A stretch of DNA of 64,000 nt from positions 8,854,001 through 8,918,000 of the forward strand of contig NZ_JANADO010000001.1 of NCBI RefSeq assembly GCF_024199845.1, written 5' to 3'. A program made the position numbers and the translations under genes. Under the pieces are notes generated by a model, which saw only the letters and a list, made by a program, of their open reading frames with translations, was not told where the DNA came from and did no database searches. This DNA is from Bradyrhizobium sp. CCGB12 (lineage in GTDB: Bacteria; Pseudomonadota; Alphaproteobacteria; Rhizobiales; Xanthobacteraceae). Below, piece by piece: positions 35,430-44,880 of this stretch; within the stretch, counting starts at the first letter, position 1; each line of letters starts with the position of its first letter.

Positions 35430-37133
35430 ATGTCCCACACGATGAGCCGCAGAGCCTATGCGCAGATGTTCGGCCCTACGGTCGGCGACAGGGTACGCCT
35501 GGCGGACACCGATCTGTTCATTGAGCCCGAGAGGGACTTCACGATCTATGGCGAAGAGGTCAAGTTCGGCGGCGGCAAGGTCATTCGCGACGGTATGGGG
35601 CAATCGCAGCTCACGCGCGCGCAGGGCGCGGTCGATACGGTCATTACCAACGCGCTGATCCTCGATCACTGGGGGATCGTCAAGGCCGACATCGCGATCA
35701 GGGACGGGCTCATTGCCGCCATCGGCAAGGCGGGCAACCCCGACATTCAGCCGGGTATCTCGATCATCATTGGGCCGGGGACGGAAATCATCGCGGGCGA
35801 GGGCAAGATCGTGACCGCCGGCGGAATGGATACGCACATTCATTTCATCTGCCCCCAGCAGATCGACGAGGCGCTTTTCTCGGGCGTCACGACCATGATG
35901 GGCGGCGGCACCGGACCGGCCGCAGGGACGACGGCGACGACCTCTACGCCGGGGCCATGGCACATCCATCGGATGCTCGAGGCGCTGGATTGGTTTCCGA
36001 TGAACTTCGGCATCTTCGGCAAGGGCAATGCGAGCGTACCCGCGGGCCTGGTCGAGCAGATCGAAGCCGGCGCGTGTGGCCTGAAGCTGCACGAAGACTG
36101 GGGCGCAACGCCTGCATCGATCGACTGCTGTCTCTCTGTCGCCGACGACATGGACGTGCAGGTCATGATCCACACCGATTCCCTGAACGAAGGCGGGTTC
36201 GTCGAGAGCACGATAGCCGCGTTCAAGGGCAGGACGATCCACGCGGCCCATACGGAAGGGGCCGGCGGCGGGCATGCGCCTGATATCATCAAGGTCTGCG
36301 GCGAGAGGAACGTCATTCCAGCCTCGACAAATCCCACGCGCCCCTACACCGCGAACACGCTCGACGAAGCACTCGACATGCTGATGGTGACCCACCATCT
36401 GGACCGTCGCATCCCGGAGGATGTCGCCTTCGCGGAGAGCCGCATACGAAAGGAGACGATCGCCGCAGAGGACATCCTGCACGATCTCGGCGCGTTCTCG
36501 ATCGTGTCGTCGGATAGCCAGGCGATGGGGCGCGTCGGCGAGGTGATCACCCGGACGTGGCAGACCGCCGACAAGATGAAGAAGCAATTCGGGCGGTCGC
36601 CGGAGGAGACCGGGCAGAACGACAATTTCAGGGCCCGGCGCTACGTCGCGAAATATACCATCAATCCGGCCATCGTGCAGGGAATGTCACGCCATGTCGG
36701 TTCGGTCGAGGTCGGAAAGCTCGCGGACATCGTCGTCTGGGATCCGGCGTTCTTCGGGATCAAGCCCGACATGGTCCTGAAATCCGGCATGATCGTCGCC
36801 GCGATCATGGGCGACCCAAATGCATCGATACCGACGCCTCAGCCGGAATATTACCGGCCGATGTTCGGTGCCTTCGGCCGTTCTCCCGGCAGAAATTCCG
36901 TGACCTTCGTCAGTCAGGCCTCGCTCGAATCGACGAGACAGCTGGGCCTGGCCAAGCAACTCCTGCCGGTATCGAACACGCGATCGATCGGCAAGCATTC
37001 CATGATCCTCAACGACACGCTGCCTCTCATGGAGGTCGATCCCGAAACCTATGAGGTGCGGGCCGACGGACGGCTTCTCACTTGCCCGCCGGTGAATGTG
37101 GTCCCGATGGCGCAGCGCTATTTCATGTACTGA
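35430..37133 (+). CDS. ureC: Urease alpha (catalytic) subunit
   Basis: A 567-residue UreC that hydrolyses urea to ammonia and carbamate at a dinuclear nickel site. The first metal-binding pair is in DTHIHFICP, the carbamylated Lys219 in GLKLHEDWG, further His ligands in [10 protein letters not shown] and [12 protein letters not shown], and the Asp ligand region is near [12 protein letters not shown]. In the mobile flap, the residue equivalent to the usual Cys (Cys319 in Klebsiella numbering) is Thr321: MVTHHLD instead of MVCHHLD, while the catalytic His next to it is kept. Start 35430 has AGGA five to six bases before; ATG 35442 is an alternative. Confidence 0.95.
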   Translation: MSHTMSRRAYAQMFGPTVGDRVRLADTDLFIEPERDFTIYGEEVKFGGGKVIRDGMGQSQLTRAQGAVDTVITNALILDHWGIVKADIAIRDGLIAAIGKAGNPDIQPGISIIIGPGTEIIAGEGKIVTAGGMDTHIHFICPQQIDEALFSGVTTMMGGGTGPAAGTTATTSTPGPWHIHRMLEALDWFPMNFGIFGKGNASVPAGLVEQIEAGACGLKLHEDWGATPASIDCCLSVADDMDVQVMIHTDSLNEGGFVESTIAAFKGRTIHAAHTEGAGGGHAPDIIKVCGERNVIPASTNPTRPYTANTLDEALDMLMVTHHLDRRIPEDVAFAESRIRKETIAAEDILHDLGAFSIVSSDSQAMGRVGEVITRTWQTADKMKKQFGRSPEETGQNDNFRARRYVAKYTINPAIVQGMSRHVGSVEVGKLADIVVWDPAFFGIKPDMVLKSGMIVAAIMGDPNASIPTPQPEYYRPMFGAFGRSPGRNSVTFVSQASLESTRQLGLAKQLLPVSNTRSIGKHSMILNDTLPLMEVDPETYEVRADGRLLTCPPVNVVPMAQRYFMY

Positions 37134-37156
37134 CGCGTTGCCGGCATGGTTGTGCG

Positions 37157-37855
37157 ATGACAGACCAGGGTTATGGACAGAAGGCGCTAGCGTTCCTCAG
37201 GCTGCAGAGCTGGCTTTCGCCGTCGTTCCCGAATGGGGCCTATAGCTACTCGCACGGGCTGGAATGGGCTGTGGAAGCCGGCTATGTCTCCGATCGGCGC
37301 AGCCTGATTGATTGGCTCAAGGCCGACCTTTGCTATGGCTCCGGCCGAAATGAGGCGATTTTTTTCAGCGAAGCCTATCGATGCGTCGCCGAGGATGCCG
37401 AAGACCAGATTCCGCAGCTGGCTGAACTCGCAGCCGCGTCCCGCGGCACGTCCGAATTCGTGCTCGAATCCGCACAACAATCGTCAGCGTGCCTTACGAC
37501 CCTTCGCAACGTGTGGCCGGATCGAATTCTGGACATTTTCTCCGACCCGAAATGCCCGCCGGTGCTGGCCGTCCTGCTCGGAGCGAGAGCGGCGCGCGAG
37601 CGGATTGGCGTCGAAATCGCACTGCCGGCATTCCTGCACAGCTACGTCGCCAATCTGGTGAGCGCGGGCGTGCGATTGGTGCCTCTCGGTCAGACCGATG
37701 GTCAGCTCGCCATCGCGGCGCTCGAGCAGGCGATCCTGTCGCGCAGTGAAATCGCAAGCCGTGAGACGGTCGACGATCTCGGTTCGGCGGGCCTGATGGT
37801 CGAGCTCGCGTCCATCGCGCACGAGCTCCAGTATACGAGGTTGTTTCGGTCATGA
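37157..37855 (+). CDS. ureF: Urease accessory protein UreF
   Basis: A 232-residue UreF, the protein that couples UreG GTPase activity to urease activation. It contains [25 protein letters not shown], typical of the family N-terminus, and helical repeats onward. The ATG at 37157 begins this homology; the frame is open upstream into the end of ureC. The stop overlaps the ureG start (ATGA). There is no ureE between ureC and ureF, where it is often found. Confidence 0.93.
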   Translation: MTDQGYGQKALAFLRLQSWLSPSFPNGAYSYSHGLEWAVEAGYVSDRRSLIDWLKADLCYGSGRNEAIFFSEAYRCVAEDAEDQIPQLAELAAASRGTSEFVLESAQQSSACLTTLRNVWPDRILDIFSDPKCPPVLAVLLGARAARERIGVEIALPAFLHSYVANLVSAGVRLVPLGQTDGQLAIAALEQAILSRSEIASRETVDDLGSAGLMVELASIAHELQYTRLFRS

Positions 37856-38541
37856 AAACGATTGAACGCGAGAGCAGGTCTTTCCGCGCACCCCGCATTC
37901 CGGCAACCAACGGGCCGTTACGCGTCGGAATCGGCGGTCCGGTCGGTTCCGGAAAAACGGCGCTGGTCGAGGCGCTCTGCAAGCACCTGCGCGATTTCTA
38001 CGAGATCTACGTCATCACCAACGACATCTACACCAAGGAGGATCAGCTCATTCTGACTCGCGCGCAAGCGCTGGCGGCAGAGCGCATCATGGGGGTGGAA
38101 ACGGGGGGCTGTCCGCATACGGCCATACGGGAGGACGCCTCGATGAACCTGGCGGCGATCCACGACATGAACCTGAAGTTTCCGCACGCCGAGCTTTGCT
38201 TCGTGGAGTCGGGCGGCGACAATCTCGCTGCCACCTTCAGTCCGGAGCTTGCGGATCTGACCGTCTACGTGATCGACGTTGCCGCTGGAGAGAAGATCCC
38301 GCGCAAAGGAGGGCCGGGGATCATGCGATCCGACCTGCTGGTGATCAACAAGATCGATCTCGCTCCCCTGGTGGGCGCAAATCTGGAGATCATGGAAGCG
38401 GATGCACGACGGATGCGCGGCACCCGGCCCTTCATCTTCTCCAATCTGAAGAGTGGCCAAGGCGTCGATGAGATCGCGGGCTCCATTCTGCAGAAGGGCG
38501 GGTTGTCCGCCGCGACGCTGTCTGGAGGTACCCATCGATGA
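37852..38541 (+). CDS. ureG: Urease accessory GTPase UreG
   Basis: A 229-residue SIMIBI GTPase with P-loop GGPVGSGKT (28-36), the metal-binding CPH motif (Cys87-His89) and the NKID specificity motif. It lacks the His-rich N-terminal extension seen in some UreG proteins, so nickel storage at this point is not expected. It overlaps ureF upstream and the chorismate-mutase gene downstream, both by ATGA, so the three are translated as a coupled unit. Confidence 0.95.
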   Translation: MKTIERESRSFRAPRIPATNGPLRVGIGGPVGSGKTALVEALCKHLRDFYEIYVITNDIYTKEDQLILTRAQALAAERIMGVETGGCPHTAIREDASMNLAAIHDMNLKFPHAELCFVESGGDNLAATFSPELADLTVYVIDVAAGEKIPRKGGPGIMRSDLLVINKIDLAPLVGANLEIMEADARRMRGTRPFIFSNLKSGQGVDEIAGSILQKGGLSAATLSGGTHR

Positions 38542-38849
38542 CGGATGATGACCAGGAGTTCGCCGGCGATCTGGCCAAGCTGCGCCGCAGCATCGACAAT
38601 CTCGACGCGGCGATGGTGCACCTGCTTGCAGAACGCTTTCGCTGTACTCATGCGATCGGAGAGCTCAAGGCCAGACATGGACTGGTGTCTCGCGATCCCC
38701 GACGTGAAGCGGCGCAATTGAAGCGGCTTCGCACCCTCGCCACACAGAGCGGGCTCGATCCGGAGTTTACCCAGAAGCTGCATGCTCTGATCGTTCGAGA
38801 AGTCATCACCAATCATGAGGCGGTGAAGTTCGAGTTGGGAGCCGGGTAG
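38538..38849 (+). CDS. AroQ-type chorismate mutase
   Basis: A 103-residue, all-helical AroQ-fold protein. The active-site set of the E. coli domain is recognisable: Arg in KLRRSID, Arg in LLAERFR, Lys in GELKA, and Asp-Arg-Glu in [14 protein letters not shown]. It would convert chorismate to prephenate, or bind a related ligand. Its ATG overlaps the ureG stop (ATGA), an unusual position at the end of a urease operon; a housekeeping role is therefore doubtful. Confidence 0.85.
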   Translation: MTDDDQEFAGDLAKLRRSIDNLDAAMVHLLAERFRCTHAIGELKARHGLVSRDPRREAAQLKRLRTLATQSGLDPEFTQKLHALIVREVITNHEAVKFELGAG

Positions 38850-39030
38850 GGCGATGAATATCATCGCATGTCTGCTCTGGCGATCGTTCCTGTCGTTCAG
38901 GGACGCATGCAAACGGCAGGATCGAGCCGCGCACGATGATTCTAGACGCCGTCAATGACGCCGTTCTCAAGGATGCGGCATTCGATTGTGAGATCAGAGA
39001 AGCCGCGAGACCCCTGGTGACGCACGGTCG

Positions 39031-39384
39031 TCACGCGGACTGGTCGACCAGACTGCCGGGCTGCTGGCCCTTCTTCTCCAGCTGCTTTTCGATGGCGTCC
39101 CGGATCTTCTGCTCCACCGCCGCTCTCTGGTCCGGGGTCATGTTGGCGAGGTCGGCCTCGCTGAGATTCATGCTCTTCAGAATGGCAGCCCGCATGCGGT
39201 CGAAGGGATTCATCTTCGCGTATTTCAGGAACTCCTGCGCCACGCTGCTGTCGCCCGATGCGCCATCTTCGCGGGCATGCGAGAGCCCACCATTGTCGGT
39301 CACCGACGACTTCGATGCACCAGTCATTGAGCCGGCTTTTGCAGGCTGGTAGCCGAAGATTGATGCTCCTGCCGTGACTTGCAT
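39031..39384 (-). CDS. Conserved hypothetical protein, helical C-terminus
   Basis: A 117-residue protein with a Gly/Ser-rich N-terminal half (MQVTAGASIFGYQPAKAG) and a helical C-terminal half containing FLKYAKMNPFDRMRAAILKS and DQRAAVEQKIRDAIEKQLEKK. No signal peptide or membrane segment. The ATG at 39384 has GAGG eight bases upstream. It is convergent with the chorismate-mutase gene. Similar small proteins occur in rhizobia as far as I recall, but I know no function. Confidence 0.6.
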   Translation of the reverse strand: MQVTAGASIFGYQPAKAGSMTGASKSSVTDNGGLSHAREDGASGDSSVAQEFLKYAKMNPFDRMRAAILKSMNLSEADLANMTPDQRAAVEQKIRDAIEKQLEKKGQQPGSLVDQSA

Positions 39385-40014
39385 GTTCGGCCCCTCAAGA
39401 CGATCGCGAAGGGCAAGCAACGTGCGTGCCAAATTCTTTCGTTTGATTTCCAGATGTTTCCGGGCTTGCGCTCATCGAGCAGCGCCGGCCGGCCGGAAAA
39501 AGTTGCCGGCTCGGTGGTGTCGCCGGTAAAGTTTGCCCGGTCACCTACTCGAACGTCGCCGCGCGGGATCGCGGACATGGCAAGGTAGTTCGGCGAGGCC
39601 GACGCGCACGATTTGGTCGCAACGGTCAGCACTGTTCAAGGCCGCTCTCTCCTAAACGTGAATCGCCGAACAGACCGCGCACGCATTGGATCGCGATTGA
39701 CGAAAGCTATCCTGGTTCGCTTCCTGAAGAAGGCTTCGGGCGGCGATTTTGAAGAGGCGCGTGGCCGAGTCGGATCGGCCCGCAGGGGGCAGCCGCGCGA
39801 CCGTATCGTAAGACCACTGATGGGCTTTGGTCGCATGTGGAGTCAGCTGGGACTTACGAGGTTTCGAGCGTTTGTTTATCCGACGGACGTTGCCAGCCCT
39901 AAGGGGTGAAAATCCCGCCCTCTCCCCCGGTCTTACTTCACGCCAGAAGTTTCTGGTGTAGCCCCTAGAATGGCGGCCTGCCAAAGGCAACGCGTTGGCG
40001 GCCGACTCTCCGGC
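39385..40014. other. Gene-poor gap between hypothetical gene and ABC permease
   Basis: About 630 bases without a supported gene. Short frames exist on both strands but have no recognisable homology or start signals. A short perfect dyad CCAGAA-GT-TTCTGG sits at 39943-39956, downstream of the minus-strand transporter operon, and may mark its 3' end or a binding site. Confidence 0.5.
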
Positions 40015-41088
40015 TTACGACTGGCGATGACTCCCGTCGGCAACCAGTCGACGGCGAGTTGAAAGCAACGTCCATCCCATCCGACCGGCCAGAAGTCCCC
40101 AAAGGCCCGTTGGCGCGAACAGTATGACGAGGATGCCGAGGGTGCCGAGCAGGATGAGGTAGGAAGCGCCGAAGTCGGCGAGATAGCGCTGCATCAGATA
40201 GAAGATGATGGCACCGATCACAGGCCCCTCGATCGTGCCAATGCCGCCGATCACGGTGATGAAGATGACATAGGCGGTCCAGTCGAGCACCGAAAACGCG
40301 GCATCGGGCGAGATTCTCGCCTTCTGTAGATAAATCAGTGCGCCGATCATGCCGGTTATGGCGGCGGTCGCGACGTAGACGGCAAGCTTGATGCGGTAAA
40401 TGTCGACGCCGAGACCTGCGGCGGCGGCTTCATGGTCGCGGATGGCGCCGAGCGCAAGCCCCCGGCGCGAACGTAGCACAAGATAGACAAATCCGAGTGT
40501 GGCCGCTGCCAGCGCCAGCGCCGCCCAGTAGGAGATGACGTCGCGCGCGGCCGGCGTGCGCAGGTCGAGCACCGCCTTGATCCATTCGATGCCAGGCACG
40601 GTCGAGGTGATCGACGGCGTCAGCGAAGTTCCCGTGCCGCCGCCTAGTAGTTTGACCTGCGCGAAGACTAGACGGTAGACCTCCGCCACGACCCAAGTAC
40701 CGATCGCGAAATAGGCGCCGCGCAGCCTGAACACGACTAGCGCGGTCGGCAATGCGAACAGCGCGCTTGCGGCGCCCGCGAGCGGAATCGCCAGCAGCGG
40801 ATTGATGCCGCCAATGAGCGTGAAAGCGAACAGCAGATAGCCGCCGAGGCCGACAAAGGCCTGCTGGCCGACCGAGATCAGGCCGGCATAGCCTGCCAGC
40901 AAATTCCAGCATTGCGCCAGCGCCAGCATGTAGAACAGGAAAATCAGATCTTGGATGAGGCCGCGGCTGGCGATAACCGGCAGCAACACCAGCGCGAACA
41001 GGATCACGGCGACGATCGCGATCGTGACACGCGGTGCGCGGTTTGCAGTCGCGATACCGTACGTCCTTGCCGGCCTGATCTCGCCCAT
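40015..41088 (-). CDS. LivM-type ABC transporter permease
   Basis: A 357-residue inner-membrane permease of the branched-chain amino acid (HAAT) family, with about nine to ten hydrophobic segments. Family blocks include CWNLLAGYAGLISVGQQAFVG, RLRGAYFAIGTW and GGIGTIEGPVIGA. An ATG at 41088 or a GTG at 41091 could start it, directly at the livH-type stop. It is the last gene of the binding protein-LivG-LivF-LivH-LivM type operon. HAAT systems also carry aromatic acids, which fits the adjoining hydroxylase genes. Confidence 0.92.
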   Translation of the reverse strand: MGEIRPARTYGIATANRAPRVTIAIVAVILFALVLLPVIASRGLIQDLIFLFYMLALAQCWNLLAGYAGLISVGQQAFVGLGGYLLFAFTLIGGINPLLAIPLAGAASALFALPTALVVFRLRGAYFAIGTWVVAEVYRLVFAQVKLLGGGTGTSLTPSITSTVPGIEWIKAVLDLRTPAARDVISYWAALALAAATLGFVYLVLRSRRGLALGAIRDHEAAAAGLGVDIYRIKLAVYVATAAITGMIGALIYLQKARISPDAAFSVLDWTAYVIFITVIGGIGTIEGPVIGAIIFYLMQRYLADFGASYLILLGTLGILVILFAPTGLWGLLAGRMGWTLLSTRRRLVADGSHRQS

Positions 41089-41091
41089 CAC

Positions 41092-41961
41092 TCAATCCTG
41101 TGCTCGCGGAAAAAGGCCGCGCGGCCGCACCACCAGCACGACGAGAAAGGCGAGATGGCCGGCCAAGATCTGCCATTCCGGATCGATGTGCGCGCCGATG
41201 GTCTGCGCCAGCCCCAGCACGATGCCGCCCGCGAGCGTGCCCCAGAAACTGCCGAGGCCGCCGATGATCACGGCCTCGAACGCGTAGAGCAGCCGCGCCG
41301 GACCGATGGTCGGATCGAAATTGGCGCGCAGGCCGAGATAGAGCGCGGCGATCGCAATCACGACGAAGGCAAGTCCCATCGCGACCGCGAAGATGCGCCG
41401 ATGATCGATCCCCATCAACTGGGCGACATCGAGATCGTCGGACGTCGCACGGAACGCGCGGCCGATCGGCGTGCGGTAGAAGATTAGATTGAGCACCAGG
41501 ATCACCAAGATGGCGGACAACAGCGTCAGCAGCGGCACGACGCCGACGGCGATGCCGCCCCCGAGCGGGATCGAGGCCGTCTCGATCGCGCCGGACCGCA
41601 GCCGCTGGCTGTCGGCCGAGAAAATCTGCAAGAGCCCGTTCTGCAGGATGATGGAGAGGCCGAAGGTCACGAGCAGCGGCGGCAGGAGGTCGCCGCCGAG
41701 CGTGCGGTTGAGCAGTACGTGTTGAAGCGCGAAACCGAGCGCGAACAGGATCGGCAGCGCCAGCAGCACCGCAACGAAGGGATCGAGTCCGAGCTTGCCG
41801 GCGATGACGAGAATGGCGAAGGCGGCGAGCACGATGAGGTCGCCATGGGCGAGGTTGACCAGCCGCATCACGCCGAACATCAGCGACAGGCCAGCTGCGA
41901 ACAGCGCGTAGAGGCCGCCGAGCAGCACGCCCTGGATCAACGCATCGAGCCAACCAGTCAT
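41092..41961 (-). CDS. LivH-type ABC transporter permease
   Basis: A 289-residue permease with the classic start GVLLGGLYALFAAGLSLMFG followed by MRLVNLAHGDLIVLAAF, and the C-terminal IIGGLGSFWGTLAGGI loop. The ATG at 41961 has GGA at good distance; another at 41973 would overlap the ATPase gene by 11 bases but with too short a spacer. It pairs with the LivM-type protein to form the membrane channel. Confidence 0.92.
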   Translation of the reverse strand: MTGWLDALIQGVLLGGLYALFAAGLSLMFGVMRLVNLAHGDLIVLAAFAILVIAGKLGLDPFVAVLLALPILFALGFALQHVLLNRTLGGDLLPPLLVTFGLSIILQNGLLQIFSADSQRLRSGAIETASIPLGGGIAVGVVPLLTLLSAILVILVLNLIFYRTPIGRAFRATSDDLDVAQLMGIDHRRIFAVAMGLAFVVIAIAALYLGLRANFDPTIGPARLLYAFEAVIIGGLGSFWGTLAGGIVLGLAQTIGAHIDPEWQILAGHLAFLVVLVVRPRGLFPRAQD

Positions 41962-41962
41962 G

Positions 41963-42676
41963 TCATGATCCAAAATAGGCGCGGTGGATTGTTTCGCGCG
42001 TCAGCTCGGCCGGGCGTCCCGAGAGCGAGAGCCGGCCTTCCTGAAAGCAATAGACACGATCGGCGCTCTTCATCGATTGGACGACGTCCTGCTCGACCAG
42101 TACGACGCTGGTGCCTTCGCGCTTGATCTGCGGCAGAGCGGCATAGAGGTCGGCGATGACGATCGGCGCCAGCCCCAGGCTGATCTCGTCGCACAGCAGG
42201 ACGCGGGGATTGGACATCAGTGCGCGGCCGATCGCGGCCATCTGCTGCTGTCCGCCCGACAGCGTCGTCGGCGCAGCCGTGCGGCGCTCGCGCAGGATCG
42301 GAAACAGCGCGTAGACGCGCTCTAGTGTCCAAAATCCAGGGATGTTAAGTCCCTTTGCCTTGCCATAACCGCCGATCAGAAGGTTCTCTTCCACGTTCAG
42401 CGAAGGGAATAGCCGCCGTCCCTCCGGCACCAACGCGATGCCGAGCTTGACGATGTCGGCTGCCGGCCGCGCACCGATCGGCTGTCCGTCGAGCACGACG
42501 CTGTCGGCCGGTCCGCGAATGAGGCCGGCGATGGCTTTCAAGAAAGTTGACTTTCCGGCCCCGTTGGCACCGATGATGGCGATGGTCTCGCCCTGCTCGA
42601 GCGCGGTGTCGATGCCGTAGAGCGCCTGGAAATCGCCGTAGAAGGCGGTGAGCTTGCGGGTCTCGAGCAGCGGCAT
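41963..42676 (-). CDS. LivF-type ABC transporter ATPase
   Basis: A 237-residue ABC ATPase: Walker A GANGAGKST, signature LSGGQQQM, Walker B VLLCDEIS, and the LivF-type GIALVPEGRRLFPSL block. The start at 42676 (MPLLETRKLTAFYG) is four bases after the LivG-type stop. It energises the transporter together with the next upstream gene. Confidence 0.93.
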   Translation of the reverse strand: MPLLETRKLTAFYGDFQALYGIDTALEQGETIAIIGANGAGKSTFLKAIAGLIRGPADSVVLDGQPIGARPAADIVKLGIALVPEGRRLFPSLNVEENLLIGGYGKAKGLNIPGFWTLERVYALFPILRERRTAAPTTLSGGQQQMAAIGRALMSNPRVLLCDEISLGLAPIVIADLYAALPQIKREGTSVVLVEQDVVQSMKSADRVYCFQEGRLSLSGRPAELTRETIHRAYFGS

Positions 42677-42680
42677 CGTC

Positions 42681-43397
42681 TCAAGCCTCAATGCCGACGT
42701 AGATCTGACGCACCTCGGGCCGCTGCATCACCTCTTTCGGCTCGCCCTCCGCGATCTTGCGGCCGAAATTGAGCACGACGAGGCGGTCGATCACGGCGAG
42801 CAGCGCATGCACGACGTGCTCGATCCAGAGGATCGCGACGCCGGTCTCGCGGATGTCGCGGATGGTGGCGACGAGCTCGGCGCATTCAGCTTCAGTCAAG
42901 CCGCCCGCGATCTCGTCGAGCAGCAGAAGTTTTGGCGAGGTCGCGAGCGCACGGGCCATTTCGAGCCGCTTGCGCTCCAGCAGCGTCAACGATCCCGCCA
43001 GCGTGTTGGCGCGCCTGAGCAAGCCAAGGCGCGCGAGGATGTCACCGCAGGACTGGGCGGCCTTGGCCTCGCTGACGCGGCGGCCGTAGACCGCACCGAC
43101 CAAGAGGTTCTCGAACACGGTAAGTTTTTCGAACGGCTGCGGGATCTGGTGGGTGCGCCCGAGCCCGGCACGGCAACGGCCTTGCGGCGGGATGCCGGCG
43201 AGGTCATGGCCGTCGAAACGGATGCGGCCGCCGCCGGGCGTGAGCCCGCCGGCGATCAAGTTGAACAGGGAGGTCTTGCCCGCCCCGTTCGGCCCGATGA
43301 TGCCGACGGCCTCGTTCGGCGCGATCACCAGATCGAGACCATCGGCCACGACGATTGAGCCGAAGCTTTTCTTCAGGCCGGCGACATCGAGCAGCAT
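42681..43397 (-). CDS. LivG-type ABC transporter ATPase
   Basis: A 238-residue ABC ATPase with Walker A GPNGAGKTS, LivG-type GLGRTHQIPQPFEKLTVFEN, and Walker B LLLLDEIAGGL. The ABC signature is degenerate (SLTLLERKRLEMARAL instead of LSxGQ), which is usual for LivG-like subunits. It follows the binding-protein gene by 17 bp. Confidence 0.92.
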   Translation of the reverse strand: MLLDVAGLKKSFGSIVVADGLDLVIAPNEAVGIIGPNGAGKTSLFNLIAGGLTPGGGRIRFDGHDLAGIPPQGRCRAGLGRTHQIPQPFEKLTVFENLLVGAVYGRRVSEAKAAQSCGDILARLGLLRRANTLAGSLTLLERKRLEMARALATSPKLLLLDEIAGGLTEAECAELVATIRDIRETGVAILWIEHVVHALLAVIDRLVVLNFGRKIAEGEPKEVMQRPEVRQIYVGIEA

Positions 43398-43414
43398 GGG
43401 AGATCAACGCGCGA

Positions 43415-44743
43415 TTAGGCAATTGGCTCCATTTGGCCACTGACGGGAACGGCCGGCGCCGTCTTGTTGTCGGTGATGACGATGTCGTACTTGCCGTCCT
43501 TGAAGCGCCACTGCCCGCCGACCAGTGGCGTCTTGGCGACGTTCCTGGCGGCGAACGGCGGCAGATTGGTGCTGCCCCACTGCACCTTGCCGACGACGGT
43601 GTCGAGATTGGTCGCGGCGATCGTTGCCGCGATCGCCTTGGCGTCGCGATCGGGCGCGCGCTTGAGGACATCGACCGCGACCTCGAACAGCGCATGGGCA
43701 AAGCCGATCGGCTGCGTCCACTGCTTCTTGGTCGCGACCTCATAGGCGCCGGCGAGATCCTTCGCGCTCATGCCGTTGAGCGAGGACTTGAACGGATGGC
43801 CCGGCGACCACCACACCTCCGACGACAGATTGTGCCCATCCTTGCCGAGTGCCTCGACGGCAACGGGGAAGAGAATGGCCTTGCCGATCGAGGCGACCTT
43901 GGGCCTGAAGCCCTGCTGCAGCGCCTGCTTCCAGAACGTGGTGAAATCCGGCGGCAGCACGACGCCGGTGACGATCTCGCAATTGGCGCCTTTGAAAGCG
44001 CCGATCTGCGCCGAGAAATTGTCGGTGAGGTTCTGGTAGCGGCCGGGATCGGTGAGCTTGTAGCCGCCCTTCTCCAGCACCGGCGGGAAGCCGACCATCT
44101 TGTCGCCCCAGGCGTTGCCGTCACCGTCGTTCGGAAATAGTCCGCCGACGGATTTGTTGGTCGCGACCTGGCTCCACATGTTGGTGAAGACGGCGATGAC
44201 GTCCTCGAGCCCCCAGAAGAAGTGATAGGTATAATTGAAACCCTTCCACACCGGCGGGCCGCCAGCGGGATTGGCCTGACGGCCAATGAACCAGGGCTGC
44301 CACGGCGCCACGGTGGAGATGCACGGCAATTCCTCGATCTCGCACTGGGTCGAGACAGGATTGGTGGTCTCCGGCGTCGAGGCCACCAGCATCAGATCGA
44401 TCTTATCCTGGACGATGAGATCTTTTGCGACCTCGGCGGCGCGGTTCGGATTGGACTGGCTATCCTTGACGACGACCTCGACCGGCACGGTAGCGTTGCC
44501 GATCTTCACGCCGGCCTTCGCCGCTTCCTTGAACCCGGCGATGATGAAATTGTCGGCCTCCGCAAACGCCGCGAGCGGGCCGGTCTGCGGCGAGACATAG
44601 CCGAGCTTGATCGGACGTGTCTGTGCGATCGCCGGCGATCTCACGCCGGCCGCCACCATTGCGCCGGTTACGGTGGAGTATTTTAGGAGCGTGCGGCGGT
44701 CGATCGCATGGCGACGAGTCGTAGCGGTCTCGTGGCAGGTCAT
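43415..44743 (-). CDS. ABC transporter substrate-binding protein (Tat-type signal)
   Basis: A 442-residue periplasmic binding protein of the LivK/Peripla_BP_6 class. The N-terminus (RRHAIDRRTLLKYSTVTGAM ... SPAIAQ) carries a twin-Arg-like signal. Mature fold begins IKLGYVSPQTGPLAAFAEAD. GGAGG stands eight bases before the ATG at 44743. First gene of the transporter operon, divergent from the IclR gene across a 137-bp region that contains a 15-bp palindrome. An aromatic or phenylacetate-like ligand is plausible given the neighbours. Confidence 0.9.
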   Translation of the reverse strand: MTCHETATTRRHAIDRRTLLKYSTVTGAMVAAGVRSPAIAQTRPIKLGYVSPQTGPLAAFAEADNFIIAGFKEAAKAGVKIGNATVPVEVVVKDSQSNPNRAAEVAKDLIVQDKIDLMLVASTPETTNPVSTQCEIEELPCISTVAPWQPWFIGRQANPAGGPPVWKGFNYTYHFFWGLEDVIAVFTNMWSQVATNKSVGGLFPNDGDGNAWGDKMVGFPPVLEKGGYKLTDPGRYQNLTDNFSAQIGAFKGANCEIVTGVVLPPDFTTFWKQALQQGFRPKVASIGKAILFPVAVEALGKDGHNLSSEVWWSPGHPFKSSLNGMSAKDLAGAYEVATKKQWTQPIGFAHALFEVAVDVLKRAPDRDAKAIAATIAATNLDTVVGKVQWGSTNLPPFAARNVAKTPLVGGQWRFKDGKYDIVITDNKTAPAVPVSGQMEPIA

Positions 44744-44806
44744 CTGCGCGTCCTCCCCTCTGGATGCGCCGGATCACCTCATGCATCGATTGACACACGG
44801 GCCGGC

Positions 44807-44821
44807 GTTCGATATTCGAAC
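44807..44821. promoter_or_regulatory. IclR-type palindromic operator, copy 1
   Basis: GTTCGATATTCGAAC is a perfect palindrome between the divergent transporter and IclR genes. A nearly identical one stands upstream of the hydroxylase gene at 45715-45729. A half-similar GTTCGTATGTCGAC follows at about 44826. IclR-family aromatic regulators bind such sites; assignment to the local IclR is inferred. Confidence 0.75.
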
Positions 44822-44880
44822 AAGCGTTCGTATGTCGACCAGTGTCCGCCAGAGCCATAGTGGAGTCAACAGGCCGCGTC

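Noticed and set aside
39613..39990. Short frames on both strands between the hypothetical gene and the LivM-type permease
   Set aside because: Arg-rich, overlapping each other on opposite strands, with no start signals or domains.
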